From Halomicroarcula saliterrae (GTDB lineage: Archaea > Halobacteriota > Halobacteria > Halobacteriales > Haloarculaceae): a stretch of 64,000 nt of DNA. This document shows positions 44,684-52,223 of this stretch, piece by piece (within the stretch, counting starts at the first letter, position 1; every line of letters starts with the position of its first letter). The notes under the pieces are model-generated. The model was not told the origin of the DNA, ran no database searches, and saw only the letters and a program-made list of their open reading frames with translations. Made by a program: the position numbers and the translations under genes. The stretch lies in contig NZ_JAMQON010000002.1 of assembly GCF_031624395.1 (NCBI RefSeq), positions 496,001 through 560,000 on the forward strand, in the 5' to 3' direction.

Positions 44684-45619
44684 ATGAATCGTCACCTCGC
44701 GGGGGCCGTACTCGCGCTGGCGGTCGTCCTGGCCGGCTGTAGCGGCGCCGTCCCGGAGGGGAGCGACGAGGTCGGGACGGCGGCCTCGCTGCCGGGCGAC
44801 ACCACCCGGGTCAGCGTCACCGCCGTCGTCGACGGCGACACGATCCGCATCGAGTACCGGAACGGCACGACTGACACTGTCCGGCTGGTCGGCGTCGATA
44901 CGCCAGAGGTCCACGCCGAGAACGACCCGGCGGAGTTCGAGGGCGTCCCCGACACCGATTCGGGGGCGGCCTGTCTCCGCGAGGCCGGGACGAACGCCTC
45001 GAACTACGCGAAAGAACAGCTGCTCGGTCGCACCGTCGGCATCGCCACGGACCCGAATCTGGAGCGCCGTGGCTACTACGACCGCCTGCTCGCCTACGTC
45101 GTCGTCGACGACCGCCTGTTCAACTACCGGCTCGTGGCGTCGGGCCGCGCGCGGGTCTACGACAGCGAGTTCTCGCGGGGCGACAGCTTCACCGCCGCCG
45201 AGACGAGCGCCCGCGAACAGCGCCGCGGGCTCTGGCGGTGTGTCGCCCCCGGTTCGGCGACGTGGGAGCCGGCCACGGCGACGGCCAGCCCGTCGGGACT
45301 CGCACTCACGGCTATTCACGAGGACGCCGCGGGCAACGACAACGAGAACCTGAACGACGAGTATCTCGTCTTCGCGAACCGCGGCGACGACACGCTGGTC
45401 CTCACCGGCTGGACCGTCACCGACGCCGCGGGCCGGAGCTACACCTTCGGGAGCTACGCGCTCGCCGCCGGCGATAGCGTCACGCTCTACAGCGGCAGCG
45501 GGACCGACACCGCCGGCGCGCGCTACTGGGGGTCGGGCCGCGCCGTCTGGAACAACGACGGCGACACCGTCACCGTCCGGACCGACGCGGGCAGCGTGGC
45601 GCTCGAACGAGCCTACTAA
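44684..45619 (+). CDS. secreted thermonuclease-like lipoprotein with lamin-tail domain
   Basis: A 311-residue extracellular nuclease candidate. A hydrophobic signal ends in the lipobox LAGC (about residue 18). Residues about 40-195 are a staphylococcal nuclease (SNase) domain with VTAVVDGDTIRIEYRNGTTD, VRLVGVDTPEVHAEN and LERRGYYDRLLAYVVVDDRL, carrying the catalytic Asp/Arg residues. Residues about 210-311 resemble a lamin-tail domain (LTAIHEDAAGNDNENLNDEY; VLTGWTVTDAAGRSYTFGSY). The ATG at 44684 is chosen over an upstream in-frame start because it gives a proper signal. Confidence 0.88.
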   Translation: MNRHLAGAVLALAVVLAGCSGAVPEGSDEVGTAASLPGDTTRVSVTAVVDGDTIRIEYRNGTTDTVRLVGVDTPEVHAENDPAEFEGVPDTDSGAACLREAGTNASNYAKEQLLGRTVGIATDPNLERRGYYDRLLAYVVVDDRLFNYRLVASGRARVYDSEFSRGDSFTAAETSAREQRRGLWRCVAPGSATWEPATATASPSGLALTAIHEDAAGNDNENLNDEYLVFANRGDDTLVLTGWTVTDAAGRSYTFGSYALAAGDSVTLYSGSGTDTAGARYWGSGRAVWNNDGDTVTVRTDAGSVALERAY

Positions 45620-45643
45620 GCGCGCGGCGCCCGATAACCCGCC

Positions 45644-46699
45644 ATGGACTGGCGCCGGTACACCCCCTCGCCGCGAGCGGTCGACTGGGGCCTCTTCGCC
45701 GCCGTCGCGACCGTGCTCGCGACCGGCGTGGCCACGATATACACGGGAACGCGAGCGACGGCGTGGGTCGTCGACCTCCACGCGGTCGCCGGCGTCGTGC
45801 TGGTCTGCCTGTTGCCCATCAAACTGTGGCGGGTCCGCCACCGGGTCACGCCCGAGCGACTCACCGCCACGCGAGCGCTCTCCGTCCTGCTCGCGCTCGA
45901 CGCCGCGGGCGCGCTGGCCACGGGCGTCTGGTGGGTTTTCGGGGGGTCGCTCGACCTCGGCCCGTGGGGCCTGTTCCACCTCCATACGGCGCTCGGACTG
46001 CTCGTCGCACCGCTGCTGGTCGCACACCTCTGCAGCCGCGTTCACTCGCCGGGAACCGCGGTGCGACACGGCCGCCGCGACGCCGTCCGGTACGCCGGGC
46101 TCGTCGCGACGGGCGCGCTGGTGTGGCGGCTCCAGGGGCCGGTCAACGACGCCCTCGACACCGCGGGGTCGGACCGGCGGTTCACCGGCTCCCGCGAGGA
46201 GGGCAGCGGCGACGGCAACCGCTTTCCCGTGACCAGCTGGGTCGCCGACGACCCCGACCCGGTCGACGCGGACGAGTGGTCCCTGCGCGTCGGCGGCCGG
46301 GTCGCCACCGAGCGAGCGTACGCGCTCTCGGAGCTCCCGGCGGGGGCGAGCGAGCAGGCGCTGCTCGACTGCACGAGCGGCTGGTACTCCGACCACGAGT
46401 GGCAGGGCGTCCGCGTCGGCGACCTGCTCGACGCCGCCGACCCCGACGACGCGGCCGCGTGGGTGCAGTTTCGCTCCGTGACGGGCTATCGCTGGAGCCT
46501 CCCTATCGAGGCCGCCCGCGACGCCCTGCTCGCGACCCGCGTCGACGGCGAGGTGCTCGCCCACGGCCACGGCTTTCCCCTCAGGCTGGTCGCGCCCGGT
46601 CGACGGGGGTTCCAGTGGGTGAAGTGGGTCGAGGAACTGCGGGTGACCGGCCGCCGGGAGGTCGGTGAGTGGGTCGCTATCTTCGTCAGCGGGGTGTAG
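45644..46699 (+). CDS. membrane-bound molybdopterin-dependent oxidoreductase
   Basis: A 351-residue fusion. The first 160 residues hold four or five helices with histidines (VVDLHAVAGVVLVCLLPIKL; LFHLHTALGLLVAPLLVAHL) that look like a haem b-binding membrane domain. Residues about 190-335 are a sulfite-oxidase/YedY-type molybdopterin domain with the Mo-ligand cysteine in LLDCTSGWYSDHEWQGVRVG and GFPLRLVAPGRRGFQWVKWV. A self-contained quinone-linked reductase or oxidase is likely; the substrate is unknown. Confidence 0.82.
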   Translation: MDWRRYTPSPRAVDWGLFAAVATVLATGVATIYTGTRATAWVVDLHAVAGVVLVCLLPIKLWRVRHRVTPERLTATRALSVLLALDAAGALATGVWWVFGGSLDLGPWGLFHLHTALGLLVAPLLVAHLCSRVHSPGTAVRHGRRDAVRYAGLVATGALVWRLQGPVNDALDTAGSDRRFTGSREEGSGDGNRFPVTSWVADDPDPVDADEWSLRVGGRVATERAYALSELPAGASEQALLDCTSGWYSDHEWQGVRVGDLLDAADPDDAAAWVQFRSVTGYRWSLPIEAARDALLATRVDGEVLAHGHGFPLRLVAPGRRGFQWVKWVEELRVTGRREVGEWVAIFVSGV

Positions 46700-46820
46700 G
46701 ACGACGTTACCCGCTCGGGGCGACACCGGCTCACGCAGTCAGGGCGGGGTCGAGCGGTAGGAGCGCGCTACGGCGATAGACAGTCACTCGGTTTTTGCCC
46801 GTGACGGCGGTACCGCTCGC

Positions 46821-47372
46821 ATGGTCGAACTCGACCAGCGAGCAATCGACGAAGCCGTCCACGAGGGCGAGTCGATGCGGCCGCGCGAACTCGTGGATCT
46901 CTTCGAACGGTACCACGACGACCGACCGGGCATCCCCGAGGCGACCCTGGAAGCGTACGCACGGGAGCTGGCCGACCGCGACGAGGTCAGCTTCGACGCC
47001 GACGGGTTCCTCGACACCGTCTCCGAGCGACTGACCGACTCGGACGGCTGGGTGGCCGACGGCGAACGCCTCTACGCGCTCGACGAGGGGCGCATCAGCC
47101 AGTATCCGGCGACGTGGCACGACCGGCTCGGCGGCGAGCGCGACCCCGCCACGTACATCCGGTTTTTCGAAGAGATGGCGCCCTCGTTTCTCACGGAAGA
47201 CCGAGGCGACCGACGCGGTATCAAGGCGGACCGACTCCTCGACGTCGTCTCCGTCGTCGGCGGGATGAGCCGCAAGTCGGCCAAAGCCGCCATCGAGTCG
47301 GCCCGCGACGACGGCCGGGTCGTCGAGGACGCCGACCAGCATCCGAAAGCGGGGGTCTATCTGGCGGAGTAG
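46821..47372 (+). CDS. hypothetical protein, two helical domains
   Basis: Not recognised. It is a 183-residue, soluble, acidic protein. Residues about 1-60 look helical (EAVHEGESMRPRELVDLFER), the middle contains a winged segment (DGWVADGERLYALDEGRISQ), and residues about 135-183 (RLLDVVSVVGGMSRKSAKAA) resemble a small helix-turn-helix. A DNA- or RNA-binding role is possible but unsupported by a known family. Its stop directly abuts the stop of the convergent HAD gene. Confidence 0.7.
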   Translation: MVELDQRAIDEAVHEGESMRPRELVDLFERYHDDRPGIPEATLEAYARELADRDEVSFDADGFLDTVSERLTDSDGWVADGERLYALDEGRISQYPATWHDRLGGERDPATYIRFFEEMAPSFLTEDRGDRRGIKADRLLDVVSVVGGMSRKSAKAAIESARDDGRVVEDADQHPKAGVYLAE

Positions 47373-47981
47373 TCAGAGCAAGGCGTCGATAGTCGCCCAC
47401 AGGTCCGGGCCGTCAGTCCGGTACTCTATCGGGACGAATCCGGCCGCTCGTGCCCCCGAAACGTCGTCTCCGTCACCGACCATCACGTACTCGTCGGCGG
47501 AGACCCGCTCGCGGAGCCTGTCGAACGGAGCGGTGTCGGGCCTGTGTGCCCCCGCGTCGTAGGAGGCGACGACGGCGTCGAACGAGTCGGTCAGACCGTG
47601 GCGGTCGAGCTTCCCGACCTGCCACTCGCGGGGGCCGTTCGCGATCACCGCGAGCGCGCTGGTCTCGGCGAGCCCGGACAGGCTCTCGCGGGCGGCCCCG
47701 GGCACCGTCGTCGCCGCGTACGTCTCCTCGCGGAGCGTGGCGACCAGTTCGGCCGGGTCGGTATCCGAGTCGGCGGCGTCGACGACCGCCGCCATCGACT
47801 GCCGGTAGGGCTCGGGCTCCAGCGCGTCGAAGGCCCGCCTGAACGACGCTCTCGCCGTCGCCAGCCGTGCCTCGGTCGGCTCGATAGCGTGGCTCGTGAA
47901 CACGTCGCGCAGAATCTCGGCGTCCGAGCGGGTCCGGTGGACCAACACCCCGTCCAGCGCGAAACAGAGCGCCTCAGTCAT
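47373..47981 (-). CDS. HAD-superfamily protein with degenerate active site
   Basis: A 202-residue HAD-fold protein. Motif I should read hhFDxDGxL, but here it is CFALDGVLVH, so the nucleophile Asp is Ala. Motif II is IANGPREWQ rather than S/T-led, and the motif III Lys (KPDPxxF) is Arg in HRPDTAPFDRL. Motif IV VGDGDDVSGARAAGF is intact. The fold seems kept while catalysis is probably lost. Its ATG overlaps the UPF0201 gene's stop by four bases, so it is the last gene of a three-gene operon. Confidence 0.8.
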   Translation of the reverse strand: MTEALCFALDGVLVHRTRSDAEILRDVFTSHAIEPTEARLATARASFRRAFDALEPEPYRQSMAAVVDAADSDTDPAELVATLREETYAATTVPGAARESLSGLAETSALAVIANGPREWQVGKLDRHGLTDSFDAVVASYDAGAHRPDTAPFDRLRERVSADEYVMVGDGDDVSGARAAGFVPIEYRTDGPDLWATIDALL

Positions 47982-48394
47982 TCCGTGTCGAGCGGTTTGC
48001 CGTCCTCGGTCGGCGGGGCGACGTAGTCGATGTAGCTCTCGGCGTCCGGTTCGCGGACGGTGACGGAGACGTGGATGTCGCCCAGTTCCGCGGGCTCGCC
48101 GACGGCGAAGTTAACCCGGCTCTCGAAGGCCGCCTGCTTCTTCAGGTCGAAGGAGAAGCTGTCGCCGGCCAGGTTGTCGAAGAAGACCGAGCGGGCGGTG
48201 TCGAGGATTTCCGCGCGGTGGAGCGCCTCCGAGAAGCCCTCCATCGTGTGGACCTCGGCGACGAGCTCCCCCTCGCGGTGTGTCGGGTCGGCCTCCGGGA
48301 ACAGATTCCGGACGGCGTCGGCGACCCGCGCGGTGACCTCCGTGTCGTTGACCGGCGCCGTAATCGTCACGTCGACGCTGTAGACGGCGCTCAT
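47978..48394 (-). CDS. UPF0201 / RNA-binding domain protein
   Basis: A 138-residue member of the archaeal UPF0201 family, whose fold resembles ribosomal protein L5-type RNA-binding domains. The N-terminus SAVYSVDVTITAPVNDTEVT is the first beta strand. EVHTMEGFSEALHRAEILDT and the FFDNLAGDSFSFDLKKQAAF segment are conserved. It overlaps the UPF0200 gene by four bases upstream; the two families are adjacent or fused in many archaea, suggesting a joint function that is not known. Confidence 0.85.
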   Translation of the reverse strand: MSAVYSVDVTITAPVNDTEVTARVADAVRNLFPEADPTHREGELVAEVHTMEGFSEALHRAEILDTARSVFFDNLAGDSFSFDLKKQAAFESRVNFAVGEPAELGDIHVSVTVREPDAESYIDYVAPPTEDGKPLDTE

Positions 48395-48954
48395 GACTCG
48401 GCCGCCTCCACGCCGTCTTCGAGCAGCGCCCGGATTTGCCGCTGGAACGCCGACAGCGAGTCGGTGTTCTCGATGGTCACGTCGGCCATCGCCATCGCCT
48501 CGCCCATCCCGAAGCCCAGTTCGCGCTCGTCGCGCTCGTCGAGCGACTCGCCGCCCTCGTCGACGCTCGCGTCCCGGCCCCGAAGGTCGAGCCGGTCGGC
48601 GCGAACGTCGAAGGGCGCGTCTATCTCCAGCAGGACGAACGACTCGCCGAAGGCGTCCCGAAACGCCCCGACCTCCACGTCCGAGCGGATGCCGTCGACG
48701 AGGACGGTGTCGCTGTCCTCGCGTTCGGCCTCGATGATCGGCAGCGAGCGCTCGGCGATGGCGCCGAGGCCGTTCTCCTCGCGCAGCGCCTTCGCGACCG
48801 TCCCGTGGTCGGTCGCGGGGTCCAGCCCGCGCTCGCGGCACTCCTCGCGGATCACGTCGCCCATCGTCACGACCGGCACGCCCATGTCGGCGGCGACCGC
48901 CGCCGCCTCGCTCTTGCCGCTGCCGGGGAGTCCGACGACACCGATGACTGTCAT
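48391..48954 (-). CDS. UPF0200 P-loop kinase-like protein
   Basis: A nucleoside-kinase-like ATPase, 187 residues, related in fold to dephospho-CoA and adenylate kinases. The Walker A loop is VIGVVGLPGSGKSEAAAVA at the N-terminus, followed by VVTMGDVIREECRERGL and DTVLVDGIRSDVEVGAF (Walker B region). The acceptor substrate is unknown. It is the first gene of the UPF0200-UPF0201-HAD operon, all linked by four-base overlaps. Confidence 0.87.
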   Translation of the reverse strand: MTVIGVVGLPGSGKSEAAAVAADMGVPVVTMGDVIREECRERGLDPATDHGTVAKALREENGLGAIAERSLPIIEAEREDSDTVLVDGIRSDVEVGAFRDAFGESFVLLEIDAPFDVRADRLDLRGRDASVDEGGESLDERDERELGFGMGEAMAMADVTIENTDSLSAFQRQIRALLEDGVEAAES

Positions 48955-49087
48955 TGGAAGCGCTTTGTCGAGTACCGGCTAAAGACCTGCTGTTCTAGCT
49001 GTGGTGACTGTCGGAGCGGGAACTATTGGGAACAGCCAGACAGCCCCGCTAGCAATCTAAATCTTGACCGCTACTGCTGACCTGTAC
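48955..49087. other. gene-free sequence before element copy 2
   Basis: Part of a 453-bp gap. No gene is seen. AACAGCCAGACAGCCCC at 49030-49046 is a near copy of the outer left arm of the palindromic element (AGCCAGAAAGCCCC), about 58 bases before the full copy begins, perhaps a remnant of another insertion. Confidence 0.5.
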
Positions 49088-49347
49088 AGCCAGAAAGCCC
49101 CCGAGCTAAGGACTCCCGCGACTTGCTGCGCGCCTCGGCCTTCGGCCTGCGGTGCTTGCGTCGTCGGGGTTCGTCCTTAGCTCGGCCCCTTTCAGTCCCA
49201 CCCGTAGCCGGTTGGTCAAACAGCGCTGGGTGGGACTGAAAGGGGCGGCTGTGTCGACGAAGGCGGGCGACACAAGCACCGCAGGGAGCGAAGCGACCGA
49301 GGCGCACAGCGAGCCCCCCGAGTCGACACAGCCGGGGCTTTCTCGCT
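49088..49347. repeat. nested palindromic element, copy 2 (complete)
   Basis: Outer arms AGCCAGAAAGCCCC (49088-49101) and GGGGCTTTCTCGCT (49334-49347) differ from perfect complementarity at one base. Left hairpin stem: CCGAGCTAAGGAC (49101-49113) with GTCCTTAGCTCGG (49173-49185). Inner arms: GCCCCTTTCAGTCCCACCC (49185-49203) with GGGTGGGACTGAAAGGGGC (49228-49246), a perfect 19 bp around a 24-nt loop. Right hairpin stem: CGGCTGTGTCGA (49246-49257) with TCGACACAGCCG (49323-49334). The two hairpin interiors are inverted homologues of each other (AAGCACCGCAGG, CCGAGGCG). No reading frame explains it. Confidence 0.9.
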
Positions 49348-49407
49348 CTCCGTATTGATGGCTGTGTGAATTGCAGTCGTCGCAGTAGCCGCTACGAACT
49401 TAGCTAG

Positions 49408-50250
49408 TCAGCGTTCCCGAACAACGACGAACTCAGCCAGCTCCCGGAGATACTCCATCGACTGGGAGTCGGGGGCGTCGACGGTGTCGAGCGCTTCGAG
49501 CGCGGCGTCGGACTCGGCGCGGGCCTTGGCGTTTGCCTCTTCGGCGGTGAGGTCGGTCACCTCGAGGAAGGAGGGCCGTTCCATCGCCGCGTCGTGACCC
49601 GTCGGCTTGCCCAGCGTCTCGGCGTCGGCGGTGGCGTCTAACACGTCGTCGCGCATCTGGAAGGCGACGCCGACCCGCTGGGCGTACTCGCCCATCGTCT
49701 CGACCGTGTAGCCGTCGGCGCCGGCCGCGATGGCGCCCAGCTCCGCGGCCGCCCGGAACAGCGCGCCCGTCTTGCGACGGGCCAGCACCATGTACTCCGT
49801 CTCGTTGCTCGGCTGGGCGACCAGCTCCGTGGCCTCGCCCTCACCCAGTTCGACCATCGACTCGGCGACGGTCTGCATCGCCCGTTCGTCGCCGGAAAAG
49901 AGGGCAAAGGCCTCCCCCAGGAGGCCGTCCGAGGCGATGATAGCCGAGCCGTGGCCGTATTCGGCCCACGCCGCCGGCGTCCCGCGGCGGACGTCCGACT
50001 CGTCGATGATGTCGTCGATGACCAGCGAGGCGTTGTGGACCAGTTCGATGCCAACGGCGAAATCGACCGCGTCGCCCGGGTCCCCGCCCAGCGCCTCACA
50101 CACCAGCACGGCCACCGTCGGGCGGACCCGTTTCCCGCCCGAGAGCACGACGTGCCCGACCTGCTCGGCGAGTTCGTCGGGCCTGACGCCGTCGATGACG
50201 GCCTCTAGCCGCGCCTCGACGCGGTCACGACGCGCCTCGAGATACTCCAT
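49408..50250 (-). CDS. idsA: geranylgeranyl / polyprenyl diphosphate synthase
   Basis: Makes the C20 (or longer) prenyl diphosphate for archaeal ether lipids, carotenoids and quinones. The 280-residue all-helical protein has the first aspartate-rich motif in LVIDDIIDESDVRRG, the preceding LSGGKRVRPTVAVLVCEAL, and the second motif in GVAFQMRDDVLDATADAE. The frame opens far upstream, but the ATG at 50250 (MEYLEARRDRVEARLEAV) is the family start. The retinal of the nearby bacteriorhodopsin is derived from this pathway. Confidence 0.93.
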   Translation of the reverse strand: MEYLEARRDRVEARLEAVIDGVRPDELAEQVGHVVLSGGKRVRPTVAVLVCEALGGDPGDAVDFAVGIELVHNASLVIDDIIDESDVRRGTPAAWAEYGHGSAIIASDGLLGEAFALFSGDERAMQTVAESMVELGEGEATELVAQPSNETEYMVLARRKTGALFRAAAELGAIAAGADGYTVETMGEYAQRVGVAFQMRDDVLDATADAETLGKPTGHDAAMERPSFLEVTDLTAEEANAKARAESDAALEALDTVDAPDSQSMEYLRELAEFVVVRER

Positions 50251-50341
50251 TACCGACGGCTTGGGCCCACGGGAAAAAGTACCTGACGACCCAGCGCTCG
50301 ACGGGGAAACAGCGAAAGAAACGACAGCCGGAGACCGCCTC

Positions 50342-52216
50342 TCAGTTGTCGTCGTTCTGGACCGGCTGGCTCGGGCCGCCCGAGAAGACGAACTCGTGTT
50401 CGGCGGCGGTCTCGAACCGGTCGAGGATACCGCCGAGCGGCTTCGCGTACCGCTTGAGCCGGTCGGCACGTTCCGAGACCTCGTCCAGCTCGTCGGCCTG
50501 CTGTTTGGAAGTCTCCGAGGCGTCCTCGGCCTCAGACCGAATCGACTGGCTCTTGCCGGTGACCTCGTCCAGCACGTCGGCGACGGACTCGAACTGCGCC
50601 AGTTCGTCGTTGATGTCGACGTGTGGGTTCCCCTTCAGCGAGTGGAGCCGGTCGATGACCTCGTCGAGGGTGACAGCGAGCGCCTGCAGGCGCTCCTCCT
50701 GCTGGGTGGCGTCCGTGTTGATCGCGTCGACAGAGGCCGTCACGCGCTCTGCGGACTGGCGGACGTTCTCCGTGTTCGTCAGCACGATCTCACTGGAGTC
50801 GGCGACCTCCTCCGAGAAGGTCTTGAGCTGTCCGGTGGTCTTCTCGAGTTCGCCCAGCATCTCGTTGAACTCCTCGGCGATGCGGTCCATCGCGTCGTTC
50901 TCGTTGTCGACCTCCATGCGCTGGGTGAGGTCACCGTTGGCACACCGCTGCATGACCTCGCTGTAGTCCTCCGCCTTCTCCTGGAGGTAGTCGGTCATGG
51001 CGAGTGCCTCCTGTCGGGAGACCTCGGCCTCTTTGCGAGCGGACTCGGCCTCCTGGATACGGTCCCGGAGCGCGTCGCGCATGTTGGCGAACGAGGCGGT
51101 CAGCCGACCGAACTCGTCGCGGCGGTTGACCTCCAGCTCGATGTCGAGGTTGCCGGCCTCCAGCCGTTCGGCCTTCTCGGTCAGCCGGTTCAGCGCGCTC
51201 ACAGTCCCGCGACCGAAGACGACGCCGATGACACCGATACCGAGGAACGCCGTCACCGCGAGCACGAGCAGGTTCGTGGTGATAGTGCTCCGGAGCGCGT
51301 AGGCCGTCGAGAGCGGGACGTGGGTCGCGACGATCCACTCCTCGCCTTCGACGGACGCGAACCCGATAGCGACGCTGCTGTGGTCCGGCAGCGTGGTGCC
51401 GTTGATGTCAGCGCCCTGGACGAACCCGGTCTCGCCGTTCAGCCCGCTCCGCAGGATGGACAGGTCGCCGGGGCTGTCGGTGTACACCGAGAGGGTCCCG
51501 TCGTTACGGTCGAGCCGTTCGGTTTCCTGGGTCCCCGCGACGATACGGCCTTCAGCGTCGATGACCTGCGAGTAGACGCCCTGTGACGGCGCTGGGAGGT
51601 TCCCGGCCAGTGCGTCCATGTCGGTCTGCATCACGAGAATAAGGTCGTCGCCGCTCTCGGTCTCGACCTCGGTGACGAACGACACCAGCGAGCGGGTCAG
51701 CGCCTCGTCCGCACGCGAGACGAACACGCCGTCGTCGTTGTAGGTCAGGTTGTCGTTCTGCCACGGCGCTTCGCGCGTGTTGAGGGGTTCGCCGACTTTG
51801 GCCTCGGACGTGCTCGCGGTGATGTTCGAGTTGCTGCGGTTGACGAGGTGCACCCGATACACGTCCTCGGGGAGCCGTTCCCGCTCGCTTTCGAGGAAGC
51901 TCTGTCGCTCGGAGTGGGTGCCGCTCCGGATCACCTCGAACTGTGAGAGCCGCCGGGTCGTGTCGCTCCGTGATTGGCGCCACTCTTCGATCTGTGTCGC
52001 GCTCTGGTTCGCGACACCGGTGTACTCCGTCTCGGTCTCGGCGGTCAGCTGGGTGTCCGTCTGGTTGTACGTGTTCGCACTCACGCCGACGATAACGACC
52101 GAAATCAACAGCAACGCAGCCAGAAACTTCGCGAGGAAGCTCCGGGCCAGAAAACCGGGGAGGACGCTGCTGGCTTCGTCTACGCTTCGCGACTGGGGTG
52201 TGTCGTCTTCGCTCAT
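50342..52216 (-). CDS. MCP-like HAMP transducer without the signalling tip
   Basis: A 624-residue membrane sensor. TM1 is at about 27-47, an extracytoplasmic Cache-like domain at about 50-310, and TM2 at about 314-335, followed by a HAMP domain (TVSALNRLTEKAERLEAGNL) and a second HAMP-like segment (VMQRCANGDLTQRMEVDNEN). About 180 residues of coiled coil complete the protein. The hallmark hairpin tip of chemotaxis transducers (IAxQTNLLALNAxIEAARAGE) is absent, so CheA/CheW coupling is doubtful. It is seven bases downstream of a solute-binding-protein gene and probably receives its signal from it. Confidence 0.85.
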   Translation of the reverse strand: MSEDDTPQSRSVDEASSVLPGFLARSFLAKFLAALLLISVVIVGVSANTYNQTDTQLTAETETEYTGVANQSATQIEEWRQSRSDTTRRLSQFEVIRSGTHSERQSFLESERERLPEDVYRVHLVNRSNSNITASTSEAKVGEPLNTREAPWQNDNLTYNDDGVFVSRADEALTRSLVSFVTEVETESGDDLILVMQTDMDALAGNLPAPSQGVYSQVIDAEGRIVAGTQETERLDRNDGTLSVYTDSPGDLSILRSGLNGETGFVQGADINGTTLPDHSSVAIGFASVEGEEWIVATHVPLSTAYALRSTITTNLLVLAVTAFLGIGVIGVVFGRGTVSALNRLTEKAERLEAGNLDIELEVNRRDEFGRLTASFANMRDALRDRIQEAESARKEAEVSRQEALAMTDYLQEKAEDYSEVMQRCANGDLTQRMEVDNENDAMDRIAEEFNEMLGELEKTTGQLKTFSEEVADSSEIVLTNTENVRQSAERVTASVDAINTDATQQEERLQALAVTLDEVIDRLHSLKGNPHVDINDELAQFESVADVLDEVTGKSQSIRSEAEDASETSKQQADELDEVSERADRLKRYAKPLGGILDRFETAAEHEFVFSGGPSQPVQNDDN

Positions 52217-52223
52217 CGTTCTC

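Noticed and set aside
44669-46726. Long antisense frame (685 codons)
   Set aside because: It lies opposite the nuclease and molybdopterin genes. High GC gives long antisense frames here; the product is rich in Arg/Gly/Pro with no domain.
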